64,000 bases of DNA from Ctena decussata. Taxonomy: Eukaryota; Mollusca; Bivalvia; Lucinida; Lucinidae. Position numbers and translations under genes: made by a program. Below the pieces are notes generated by a model. It worked only from the letters and a program-made list of their open reading frames with translations, ran no database searches and was not told the DNA's origin. Numbering within the stretch: position 1 is the first letter of the stretch; the number at the start of each line of letters is the position of its first letter. The stretch spans positions 55,049,454 through 55,113,453 of the forward strand of contig OZ022502.1 in assembly GCA_963989385.1 (NCBI GenBank), read 5' to 3'. Positions 1-12,400 of the stretch are shown one piece after another.

Positions 1-238
1 CTTCAGATCTATTGTTGCTGTGGAACACTTGTCACTTATCACATTTCACTTTAATTAACCTTGGGTAATAGATGATAATATATAGTCAGAAAACTCAATA
101 ACTTTAACTAATTTTTGAATAACGCATGTAAAACTATTGTAACGTCATTAAAGTCCACAGCTTGGAAATTTATATAAAATGCCCCCGTTCTGAAAACAGA
201 TATGGTTTGGAATAAATAACAAGCTAAGTCATATTTAC
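1..238 (-). other. Partial long intron downstream of exon B1
   Basis: This is the 5' part (in transcript sense) of the long intron following exon B1; the donor GT lies at 237-238. The next A exon would be left of the window. It contains only the shared intron sequence, with no gene. Confidence 0.85.
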
Positions 239-409
239 TTTTCAAGACACATTCTGTGTCTGAGCTCCATTCTTGTTCATGTGTACAAGTAATGATTCCT
301 GATCCATTTAAATCGTAACCATCGTGGCAGGTTACCGTTGCATTGTCTCCATATTTCTTGCCCGCTGAAAAGTCTATGTCTCCATTTGCAACGTTGGTAG
401 GTGGACAGT
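239..409 (-). CDS. CCP-B exon, unit 1
   Basis: Reference copy of CCP-B: 57 codons, with the first Asp split across the splice. Acceptor AG is at 410-411 and donor GT at 237-238. Key residues are C2, C28, C42, C54 and W48; sequons at N23 and N35. Confidence 0.9.
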
Positions 410-3400
410 CTATAAATGGAAAGTTTAGTGAATTTCAGATAAAGTGTCCGTTGCAAACCATCATTATATTATAAAATGTCAAAATCTTTGTGACAGCATC
501 CAAATATACAGATATACATGTATCGACGTCTAAAACAATATCATGTAATGAATGTCTGATGCATCTGCCTTTCCAACTGTATCAAATGAGTCATAAATGA
601 TTATAAACGAAGACCGATATTAAAGATTCTCCTTATAAAATACAATTTTAAGACCTTGGAAAACTGATTCTGAGTAAAGACAAAACTTGTACAACAATAT
701 CTACATCCATAGCAATTTCCCAATTTAAGAATTGTACAAACAATAACATTAAAAGGTCAAACCTATGGCTTCACAAGTTGTAGTGGTACTCCAGTTTCCA
801 TCGCTCTGACATTCTATAAAGCCTCTACCCACTATCTCGTATCCGGTATCGCAAGTAACAGAAATCACTTGTCCATATGTTGTGTCCTTATTTGTAAAAT
901 CAACAATCCCGTTAGTGACATTTGCAGGGCTCCCACAATCTACATAGAATGATAAACAACACAATTCAAATAAGATCACATTAGGTCAATTATTATCCTT
1001 TCGAAAGCCGTACGTTTCAAGAAAAGCGCTAGAAAGGGGTAGGGTAGATTATTGGAACCTAAATTTAGACTTACTTACTTGATGATTCAAACCGAAAGTG
1101 CAATCAATAGGATATAGAATTAGCCATTCAATATATGACACTTATTTTTCTTATAACGTCAGATGTCACTGCGCAGGGGTCACGCTACCAAAATGTATGC
1201 GCATGGATATGTTTTTTTTTTTTTTTTTTTTGGATTTTTCTTTAGATATGTTTTCCACTTTTCTCACTCTCTTTCTCTCTTTTTTTGCCGTTTTATTGCG
1301 CAGTTATCCCATATTTTTATTTTGGTCCTGCTTGTTTGATACGCTGAGTAAGGTGTTTGAAAAAAGACAAGGACAACTTCGGTTTCAGAAATTAATTTTT
1401 CAAGCTTTTTACGCCATTTGAAAGCTTCTCGTGCCCTCCCGGTATTCAATTCAGGACAGATACTAAAAGAATGCAAGGACATGGTACTGGCATATACAAA
1501 GAAATCAACATTAATAGAAAGCTGGAACATATGAGGTCGTAAGGGTCGTTCAAAAGTCATTGTTAGCAGCTATGCAAAATGACGTTACGGCTGTGGAAAA
1601 AATATCAAATGCTATATATATTTCGTAATAAATATTTCATCACCCTTTTCTTCAGATCTATTGTTGCTGTGGAACACTTGTCACTTATCACGTTTCACTT
1701 TAATTAACCTTGGGTAATAGATGATAATATATAGTCAGAAAACTCAATAACTTTAATTAATTTTTGAATAACGCATGTAAAACTATTGTAACGTCATTAA
1801 AGTCCACAGCTTGGAAATTTATATAAAATGCCACCGTTCTGAAAACAGATATGGTTTGGAATAAATAACAAGCTAAGTCATATTTACTTTTCAAGACACA
1901 TTTTGTGTCTGAGCTCCATTCTTGTTCATGTGTACAAGTAATGATTCCTGATCCATTTAAATCGTAACCATCGTGGCAGGTTACCGTTGCATTGTCTCCA
2001 TATTTCTTGCCCGCTGAAAAGTCTATGTCTCCATTTGCAACGTTGGTAGGTGGACAGTCTATGAATGGAAAGTTTAGTGAATTTCAGATAAAGTTTCCGT
2101 TGCAAACCATCATTATATTATAAAATGTCAAAATCTTTGTGACAGCATCCAAATATACAGCTATACATGTATCGACATCTTAAACAATATCATGTAATGA
2201 ATGTCTGATGCATCTGCCTTTCCAACTGTATCAAATGAGTCATAAATGATTATAAACGAAGACCGATATTAAAGATTCTCCTTATAAAATACAATTTTAA
2301 GACATTGGAAAACTGATTCTGAGTAAAGACAAAACTTGTACATCAATATATAAATCCATAGCAATTTCCCAATTTAAGAATTGTACAAACAATAACATTA
2401 AAAGGTCAAACCTATGGCTTCACAAGTTGTAGTGGTACTCCAGTTTCCATCGCTCTGACATTCTATAAAGCCTCTACCCACTATCTCGTATCCGGTATCG
2501 CAAGTAACAGAAATCACTTGTCCATATGTTGTGTCCTTATTTGTAAAATCAACAATCCCGTTAGTGACATTTGCAGGGCTCCCACAATCTACATAGAATG
2601 ATAAACAACACAATTCAAATAAGATCACATTAGGTCAATTATTATCCTTTCGAAAGCCGTACGTTTCAAGAAAAGCGTTAGAAAAGGGTAGGGTAGATTA
2701 TTGGAACCTAAATTTAGACTTACTTACTTGATGATTCAAACCGAAAGTGCAATCAATAGGATATAGAATTAGCCATTCAATATATGACACTTATTTTTCT
2801 TATAACGTCAGATGTCACTGCGCAGGGGTCACGCTACCAAAATGTATGCGCATGGAGATATTTTTTTTTTTTTTTTGGATTTTTCTTTAGATATGTTTTC
2901 CACTTTTCTCACTCTCTTTCTCTCTTCTTTTTTGCCGTTTTACTGCGCAGTTATCCCATATTTTTATTTTGGTCCTGCTTGTTTGATACGCTGAGTAAGG
3001 TGTTTGAAAAAAGACAAGGACAACTTCGGTTTCAGAAATTAATTTTTCAAGCTTTTTACGCCATTTGAAAGCTTCTAGTGCCCTCCCGGTATTCAATTCA
3101 GGACAGATACTAAAAGAATGCAAGGACATGGTACTGGCATATACAAAGAAATCAACATTAATAGAAAGCTGGAACATATGAGGTCGTAAGGGTCGTTCAA
3201 AAGTCATTGTTAGCAGCTATGCAAAATGACGTCACGGCTGTGGAAAGGATACCAAATGCTATATATATTTCGTAATAAATATTTCATCACCCTTTTCTTC
3301 AGATCTATTGTTGCTGTGGAACACTTGTCACTTATCACATTTCACCTTAATTAACCTTGGGTAATAGATGATAATATATAGTCAGAAAACTCAATAACTT

Positions 3401-6400
3401 TAATTAATTTTTGAATAACGCATGTAAAACTATTGTAACGTCATTAAAGTCAACAGCTTGGAAATTTATATAAAATGCCCCCGTTCTGAAAACAGATATG
3501 GTTTGGAATAAATAACAAGCTAAGTCATTTTTACTTTTCAAGACACATTCTGTGTCTGAGCTCCATTCTTGTTCATGTGTACAAGTAATGATTCCTGATC
3601 CATTTAAATCGTAACCATCGTGGCAGGTTACCGTTGCATTGTCTCCATATTTCTTGCCCGCTGAAAAGTCTATGTCTCCATTTGCAACGTTGGTAGGTGG
3701 ACAGTCTATAAATGGAAAGTTTAGTGAATTTCAGATAAAGTTTCCGTTGCAAACCATCATTATATTATAAAATGTCAAAATCTTTGTGACAGCATCCAAA
3801 TATACAGCTATACATGTATCGACATCTTAAACAATATCATGTAATGAATGTCTGATGCATCTGCCTTTCCAACTGTATCAAATGAGTCATAAATGATTAT
3901 AAACGAAGACCGATATTAAAGATTCTCCTTATAAAATACAATTTTAAGACCTTGGAAAACTGATTCTGAGTAAAGACAAAACTTGTACAACAATATCTAC
4001 ATCCATAGCAATTTCCCAATTTAAGAATTGTACAAACAATAACATTAAAAGGTCAAACCTATGGCTTCACAAGTTGTAGTGGTACTCCAGTTTCCATCGC
4101 TCTGACATTCTATAAAGCCTCTACCCACTATCTCGTATCCGGTATCGCAAGTAACAGAAATCACTTGTCCATATGTTGTGTCCTTATTTGTAAAATCAAC
4201 AATCCCGTTAGTGACATTTGCAGGGCTCCCACAATCTACATAGAATGATAAACAACACAATTCAAATAAGATCACATTAGGTCAATTATTATCCTTTCGA
4301 AAGCCGTACGTTTCAAGAAAAGCGCTAGAAAAGGGTAGGGTAGATTATTGGAACCTAAATTTAGACTTACTTACTTGATGATTCAAACCGAAAGTGCAAT
4401 CAATAGAATATAGAATTAGCCATTCATTATATGACACTTATTTTTCTTATAACGTCAGATGTCACTGCGCAGGGGTCACGCCACCAAAAAGTATGCGCAT
4501 GGATATGTTTTTTTTTTTTTTATTTTTTTTTATTTTTCTCCAGATATGTTTCCCACTATTCTCACTCTCTTTCTCTCTTCTTTTTTGCCGTTTTATTGCG
4601 CAGTTATCCAAATTTTTATTTTGGTCCTGCTTGTTTGATACGCTGAGTAAGGTGTTTGAAAAAAGACAAGGACAACTTCGGTTTCAGAAATTAATTTTTC
4701 AAGCTTTTTACGCCATTTGAAAGCTTCTCGTGCCCTCCCGGTATTCAATTCAGGACAGATACTAAAAGAATGCAAGGACATGGTACTGGCATATACAAAG
4801 AAATCAACATTAATAGAAAGCTGGAACATATGAGGTCGTAAGGGTCGTTCAAAAGTCATTGTTAGCAGCTATGCAAAATGACGTTACGGCTGTGGAAAGA
4901 ATATCAAATGCTATATATATTTCGTAATAAATATTTCATCACCCTTTTCTTCAGATCTATTGTTGCTGTGGAACACTTGTCACTTATCACATATCACTTT
5001 AATTAACCTTGGGTAATAGATGATAATATATAGTCAGAAAACTCAATAACTTTAACTAATTTTTGAATAACGCATGTAAAACTATTGTAACGTCATTAAA
5101 GTCCACAGCTTGGAAATTTATATAAAATGCCCCCGTTCTGGCAACAGATATGGTTTGGAATAAATAACAAGCTAAGTCATATTTACTTTTCAAGACACAT
5201 TCTGTGTCTGAGCTCCATTCTTGTTCATGTGTACAAGTAATGATTCCTGATCCATTTAAATCGTAACCATCGTGGCAGGTTACCGTTGCATTGTCTCCAT
5301 ATTTCTTGCCCGCTGAAAAGTCTATGTCTCCATTTGCAACGTTGGTAGGTGGACAGTCTATAAATGGAAAGTTTAGTGAATTTCAGATAAAGTGTCCGTT
5401 GCAAACCATCATTATATTATAAAATGTCAAAATCTTTGTGACAGCATCCAAATATACAGATATACATGTATCGACGTCTAAAACAATATCATGTAATGAA
5501 TGTCTGATGCATCTGCCTTTCCAACTGTATCAAATGAGTCATAAATGATTATAAACGAAGACCGATATTAAAGATTCTCCTTATAAAATACAATTTTAAG
5601 ACATTGGAAAACTGATTCTGAGTAAAGACAAAACTTGTACATCAATATATAAATCCATAGCAATTTCCCAATTTAAGAATTGTACAAACAATAACATTAA
5701 AAGGTCAAACCTATGGCTTCACAAGTTGTAGTGGTACTCCAGTTTCCATCGCTCTGACATTCTATAAAGCCTCTACCCACTATCTCGTATCCGGTATCGC
5801 AAGTAACAGAAATCACTTGTCCATATGTTGTGTCCTTATTTGTAAAATCAACAATCCCGTTAGTGACATTTGCAGGGCTCCCACAATCTACATAGAATGA
5901 TAAACAACACAATTCAAATAAGATCACATTAGGTCAATTATTATCCTTTCGAAAGCCGTACGTTTCAAGAAAAGCGCTAGAAAGGGGTAGGGTAGATTAT
6001 TGGAACCTAAATTTAGACTTACTTACTTGATGATTCAAACCGAAAGTGCAATCAATAGGATATAGAATTAGCCATTCAATATATGACACTTATTTTTCTT
6101 ATAACGTCAGATGTCACTGCGCAGGGGTCACGCTACCAAAATGTATGCGCATGGATATGTTTTTTTTTTTTTTTTTTTTTTTTTTTGGATTTTTCTTTAG
6201 ATATGTTTTCCACTTTTCTCACTCTCTTTCTCTCTTCTTTTTGCCGTTTTATTGCGCAGTTATCCCATATTTTTATTTTGGTCCTGCTTGTTTGATACGC
6301 TGAGCAAGGTGTTTGAAAAAAGACAAGGACAACTTCGGTTTCAGAAATTAATTTTTCAAGCTTTTTACGCCATTTGAAAGCTTCTCGTGCCCTCCCGGTA

Positions 6401-9400
6401 TTCAATTCAGGACAGATACTAAAAGAATGCAAGGACATGGTACTGGCATATACAAAGAAATCAACATTAATAGAAAGCTGGAACATATGAGGTCGTAAGG
6501 GTCGTTCAAAAGTCATTGTTAGCAGCTATGCAAAATGACGTTACGGCTGTGGAAAAAATATCAAATGCTATATATATTTCGTAATAAATATTTCATCACC
6601 CTTTTCTTCAGATCTATTGTTGCTGTGGAACACTTGTCACTTATCACGTTTCACTTTAATTAACCTTGGGTAATAGATGATAATATATAGTCAGAAAACT
6701 CAATAACTTTAATTAATTTTTGAATAACGCATGTAAAACTATTGTAACGTCATTAAAGTCCACAGCTTGGAAATTTATATAAAATGCCCCCGTTCTGAAA
6801 ACAGATATGGTTTGGAATAAATAACAAGCTAAGTCATATTTACTTTTCAAGACACATTCTGTGTCTGAGCTCCATTCTTGTTCATGTGTACAAGTAATGA
6901 TTCCTGATCCATTTAAATCGTAACCATCGTGGCAGGTTACCGTTGCATTGTCTCCATATTTCTTGCCCGCTGAAAAGTCTATGTCTCCATTTGCAACGTT
7001 GGTAGGTGGACAGTCTATAAATAGAAAGTTTAGTGAATTTCAGATAAAGTGTCCGTTGCAAACCATCATTATATTATAAAATGTCAAAATCTTTGTGACA
7101 GCATCCAAATATACAGCTATACATGTATCGACATCTTAAACAATATCATGTAATGAATGTCTGATGCATCTGCCTTTCCAACTGTATCAAATGAGTCATA
7201 AATGATTATAAACGAAGACCGATATTAAAGATTCTCCTTATAAAATACAATTTTAAGACATTGGAAAACTGATTCTGAGTAAAGACAAAACTTGTACATC
7301 AATATATAAATCCATAGCAATTTCCCAATTTAAGAATTGTACAAACAATAACATTAAAAGGTCAAACCTATGGCTTCACAAGTTGTAGTGGTACTCCAGT
7401 TTCCATCGCTCTGACATTCTATAAAGCCTCTACCCACTATCTCGTATCCGGTATCGCAAGTAACAGAAATCACTTGTCCATATGTTGTGTCCTTATTTGT
7501 AAAATCAACAATCCCGTTAGTGACATTTGCAGGGCTCCCACAATCTACATAGAATGATAAACAACACAATTCAAATAAGATCACATTAGGTCAATTATTA
7601 TCCTTTCGAAAGCCGTACGTTTCAAGAAAAGCGTTAGAAAAGGGTAGGGTAGATTATTGGAACCTAAATTTAGACTTACTTACTTGATGATTCAAACCGA
7701 AAGTGCAATCAATAGGATATAGAATTAGCCATTCAATATATGACACTTATTTTTCTTATAACGTCAGATGTCACTGCGCAGGGGTCACGCTACCAAAATG
7801 TATGCGCATGGAGATATTTTTTTTTTTTTTTTGGATTTTTCTTTAGATATGTTTTCCACTTTTCTCACTCTCTTTCTCTCTTCTTTTTTGCCGTTTTATT
7901 GCGCAGTTATCCCATATTTTTATTTTGGTCCTGCTTGTTTGATACGCTGAGTAAGGTGTTTGAAAAAAGACAAGGACAACTTCGGTTTCAGAAATTAATT
8001 TTTCAAGCTTTTTACGCCATTTGAAAGCTTCTAGTGCCCTCCCGGTATTCAATTCAGGACAGATACTAAAAGAATGCAAGGACATGGTACTGGCATATAC
8101 AAAGAAATCAACATTAATAGAAAGCTGGAACATATGAGGTCGTAAGGGTCGTTCAAAAGTCATTGTTAGCAGCTATGCAAAATGACGTTACGGCTGTGGA
8201 AAAAATATAAAATGCTATATATATTTCGTAATAAATATTTCATCACCCTTTTCTTCAGATCTATTGTTGCTGTGGAACACTTGTCACTTATCACATTTCA
8301 CTTTAATTAACCTTGGGTAATAGATGATAATATATAGTCAGAAAACTCAATAACTTTAATTAATTTTTGAATAACGCATGTAAAACTATTGTAACGTCAT
8401 TAAAGTCCACAGCTTGGAAATTTATATAAAATGCCCCCGTTCTGAAAACAGATATGGTTTGGAATAAATAACAAGCTAAGTCATATTTACTTTTCAAGAC
8501 ACATTCTGTGTCTGAGCTCCATTCTTGTTCATGTGTACAAGTAATGATTCCTGATCCATTTAAATCGTAACCATCGTGGCAGGTTACCGTTGCATTGTCT
8601 CCATATTTCTTGCCCGCTGAAAAGTCTATGTCTCCATTTGCAACGTTGGTAGGTGGACAGTCTATAAATGGAAAGTTTAGTGAATTTCAGATAAAGTGTC
8701 CGTTGCAAACCATCATTATATTATAAAATGTCAAAATCTTTGTGACAGCATCCAAATATACAGCTATACATGTATCGACATCTTAAACAATATCATGTAA
8801 TGAATGTCTGATGCATCTGCCTTTCCAACTGTATCAAATGAGTCATAAATGATTATAAACGGAGACCGATATTAAAGATTCTCCTTATAAAATACAATTT
8901 TAAGACATTGGAAAACTGATTCTGAGTAAAGACAAAACTTGTACATCAATATATAAATCCATAGCAATTTCCCAATTTAAGAATTGTACAAACAATAACA
9001 TTAAAAGGTCAAACCTATGGCTTCACAAGTTGTAGTGGTACTCCAGTTTCCATCGCTCTGACATTCTATAAAGCCTCTACCCACTATCTCGTATCCGGTA
9101 TCGCAAGTAACAGAAATCACTTGTCCATATGTTGTGTCCTTATTTGTAAAATCAACAATCCCGTTAGTGACATTTGCAGGGCTCCCACAATCTACATAGA
9201 ATGATAAACAACACAATTCAAATAAGATCACATTAGGACAATTATTATCCTTTCGAAAGCCGTACGTTTCAAGAAAAGCGCTAGAAAAGGGTAGGGTAGA
9301 TTATTGGAACCTAAATTTAGACTTACTTACTTGATGATTCAAACCGAAAGTGCAATCAATAGGATATAGAATTAGCCATTCAATATATGACACTTATTTT

Positions 9401-12400
9401 TCTTATAACGTCAGATGTCACTGCGCAGGGGTCACGCTACCAAAATCTTTGCGCATGGAGATGTTTTTTTTTTGTTTTTTTTTTTGGATTTTTCTTTAGA
9501 TATGTTTTCCACTTTTCTCACTCTCTTTCTCTCTTTTTTTTTGCCGTTTTATTGCGCAGTTATCCCATATTTTTATTTTGGTCCTGCTTGTTTGATACAC
9601 TGAGTAAGGTGTTTGAAAAAAGACAAGGACAACTTCGGTTTCAGAAATTAATTTTTCAAGCTTTTTACGCCAATTGAAAGCTTCTCGTGCCCTCCCGGTA
9701 TTCAATTCAGGACAGATACTAAAAGAATGCAAGGACATGGTACTGGCAAATACAAAGAAATCAACATTAATAGAAAGCTGGAACATATGAGGTCGTAAGG
9801 GTCGTTCAAAAGTCATTGTTAGCAGCTATGCAAAATGACGTTACGGCTGTGGAAAGAATATTAAATGCTATATACATTTCGTAATAAATATTTCATCACC
9901 CTTTTCTTCAGATCTATTGTTGCTGTGGAACACTTGTCACTTATCACATTTCACTTTAATTAACCTTGGGTAATAGATGATAATATATAGTCAGAAAACT
10001 CAATAACTTTATTTAATTTTTGAATAACGCATGTAAAACTATTGTAACGTCATTAAAGTCCACAGCTTGGAAATTTATATAAAATGCCCCCGTTCTGAAA
10101 ACAGATATGGTTTGGAATAAATAACAAGCTAAGTCATATTTACTTTTCAAGACACATTCTGTGTCTGAGCTCCATTCTTGTTCATGTGTACAAGTAATGA
10201 TTCCTGATCCATTTAAATCGTAACCATCGTGGCAGGTTACCGTTGCATTGTCTCCATATTTCTTGCCCGCTGAAAAGTCTATGTCTCCATTTGCAACGTT
10301 GGTAGGTGGACAGTCTATAAATGGAAAGTTTAGTGAATTTCAGATAAAGTGTCCGTTGCAAACCATCATTATATTATAAAATGTCAAAATCTTTGTGACA
10401 GCATCCAAATATACAGCTATACATGTATCGACATCTTAAACAATATCATGTAATGAATGTCTGATGCATCTGCCTTTCCAACTGTATCAAATGAGTCATA
10501 AATGATTATAAACGAAGACCGATATTAAAGATTCTCCTTATAAGATACAATTTTAAGACATTGGAAAACTGATTCTGAGAAAAGACAAAACTTGTACATC
10601 AATATATAAATCCATAGCAATTTCCCAATTTAAGAATTGTACAAACAATAACATTAAAAGGTCAAACCTATGGCTTCACAAGTTGTAGTGGTACTCCAGT
10701 TTCCATCGCTCTGACATTCTATAAAGCCTCTACCCACTATCTCGTATCCGGTATCGCAAGTAACAGAAATCACTTGTCCATATGTTGTGTCCTTATTTGT
10801 AAAATCAACAATCCCGTTAGTGACATTTGCAGGGCTCCCACAATCTACATAGAATGATAAACAACACAATTCAAATAAGATCACATTAGGTCAATTATTA
10901 TCCTTTCGAAAGCCGTACGTTTCAAGAAAGCGTTAGAAAAGGGTAGGGTAGATTATTGGAACCTAAATTTAGACTTACTTACTTGATGATTCAAACCGAA
11001 AGTGCAATCAATAGGATATAGAATTAGCCATTCAATATATGACACTTATTTTTCTTATAACGTCAGATGTCACTGCGCAGGGGTCACGCTACCAAAATGT
11101 ATGCGCATGGAGATATTTTTTTTTTTTTTTTTTTTTTTGGATTTTTTCTTCAGATGTTTTCCACTTTTCTCACTCTCTTTCTCTCTTCTTTTTTGCCGTT
11201 TTATTGCGCAGTTATCCCATATTTTTATTTTGGTCCTGCTTGTTTGATACACTGAGTAAGGTGTTTGAAAAAAGACAAGGACAACTTCGGTTTCAGAAAT
11301 TAATTTTTCAAGCTTTTTACGCCATTTGAAAGCTTCTCGTGCCCTCCCGGTATTCAATTCAGGACAGATACTAAAAGAATGTAAGGACATGGTACTGGCA
11401 TATACAAAGAAATCAACATTAATAGAAAGCTGGAACATATGAGGTCGTAAGGGTCGTTCAAAAGTCATTGTTAGCAGCTATGCAAAATGACGTTACGGAT
11501 GTGGAAAGAATATCAAATGCTATATATATTTCGTAATAAATATTTCATCACCCTTTTCTTCAGATCTATTGTTGCTGTGGAACAATTGTCACTTATCACA
11601 TTTCACTTTAATTAACCTTGGGTAATAGATGATAATATATAGTCAGAAAACTCAATAACTTTAATTAATTTTTGAATAACGCATGTAAAACTATTGTAAC
11701 GTCATTAAAGTCCACAGCTTGGAAATTTATATAAAATGCCCCCGTTCTGAAAACAGATATGGTTTGGAATAAATAACAAGCTAAGTCATATTTACTTTTC
11801 AAGACACATTCTGTGTCTGAGCTCCATTCTTGTTCATGTGTACAAGTAATGATTCCTGATCCATTTAAATCGTAACCATCGTGGCAGGTTACCGTTGCAT
11901 TGTCTCCATATTTCTTGCCCGCTGAAAAGTCTATGTCTCCATTTGCAACGTTGGTAGGTGGACAGTCTATAAATGGAAAGTTTAGTGAATTTCAGATAAA
12001 GTTTCCGTTGCAAACCATCATTATATTATAAAATGTCAAAATCTTTGTGACAGCATCCAAATATACAGCTATACATGTATCGACATCTTAAACAATATCA
12101 AGTAATGAATGTCTGATGCATCTGCCTTTCCAACTGTATCAAATGAGTCATAAATGATTATAAACGAAGACCGATATTAAAGATTCTCCTTATAAAATAC
12201 AATTTTAAGACATTGGAAAACTGATTCTGAGTAAAGACAAAACTTGTACATCAATATATAAATCCATAGCAATTTCCCAATTTAAGAATTGTACAAACAA
12301 TAACATTAAAAGGTCAAACCTATGGCTTCACAAGTTGTAGTGGTACTCCAGTTTCCATCGCTCTGACATTCTATAAAGCCTCTACCCACTATCTCGTATC

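Noticed and set aside
749..979. 76-codon read-through frame with a hydrophobic start before CCP-A, resembling a small secreted single-CCP protein
   Set aside because: The hydrophobic leader and the tail are intron sequence: the leader is the T-rich region before the acceptor. GT/AG borders and phase 1-1 fit an internal exon better. Without RNA evidence of a start there, I do not call separate genes.
1098..1421. Plus-strand open frames with long Phe runs over the poly(T) tract
   Set aside because: They are antisense to the gene, the Phe run is only the translated T homopolymer, and they change frame whenever the tract length changes.
1264..1560. Minus-strand open frame of about 98-134 codons recurring in most long introns
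   Set aside because: It has no domain I recognise, no Cys pattern and no sign of frame conservation. A one-base loss in CCTCCCGGTATTC breaks it in units 29, 32, 34 and 36, and its downstream end is the translated poly(A) tract.
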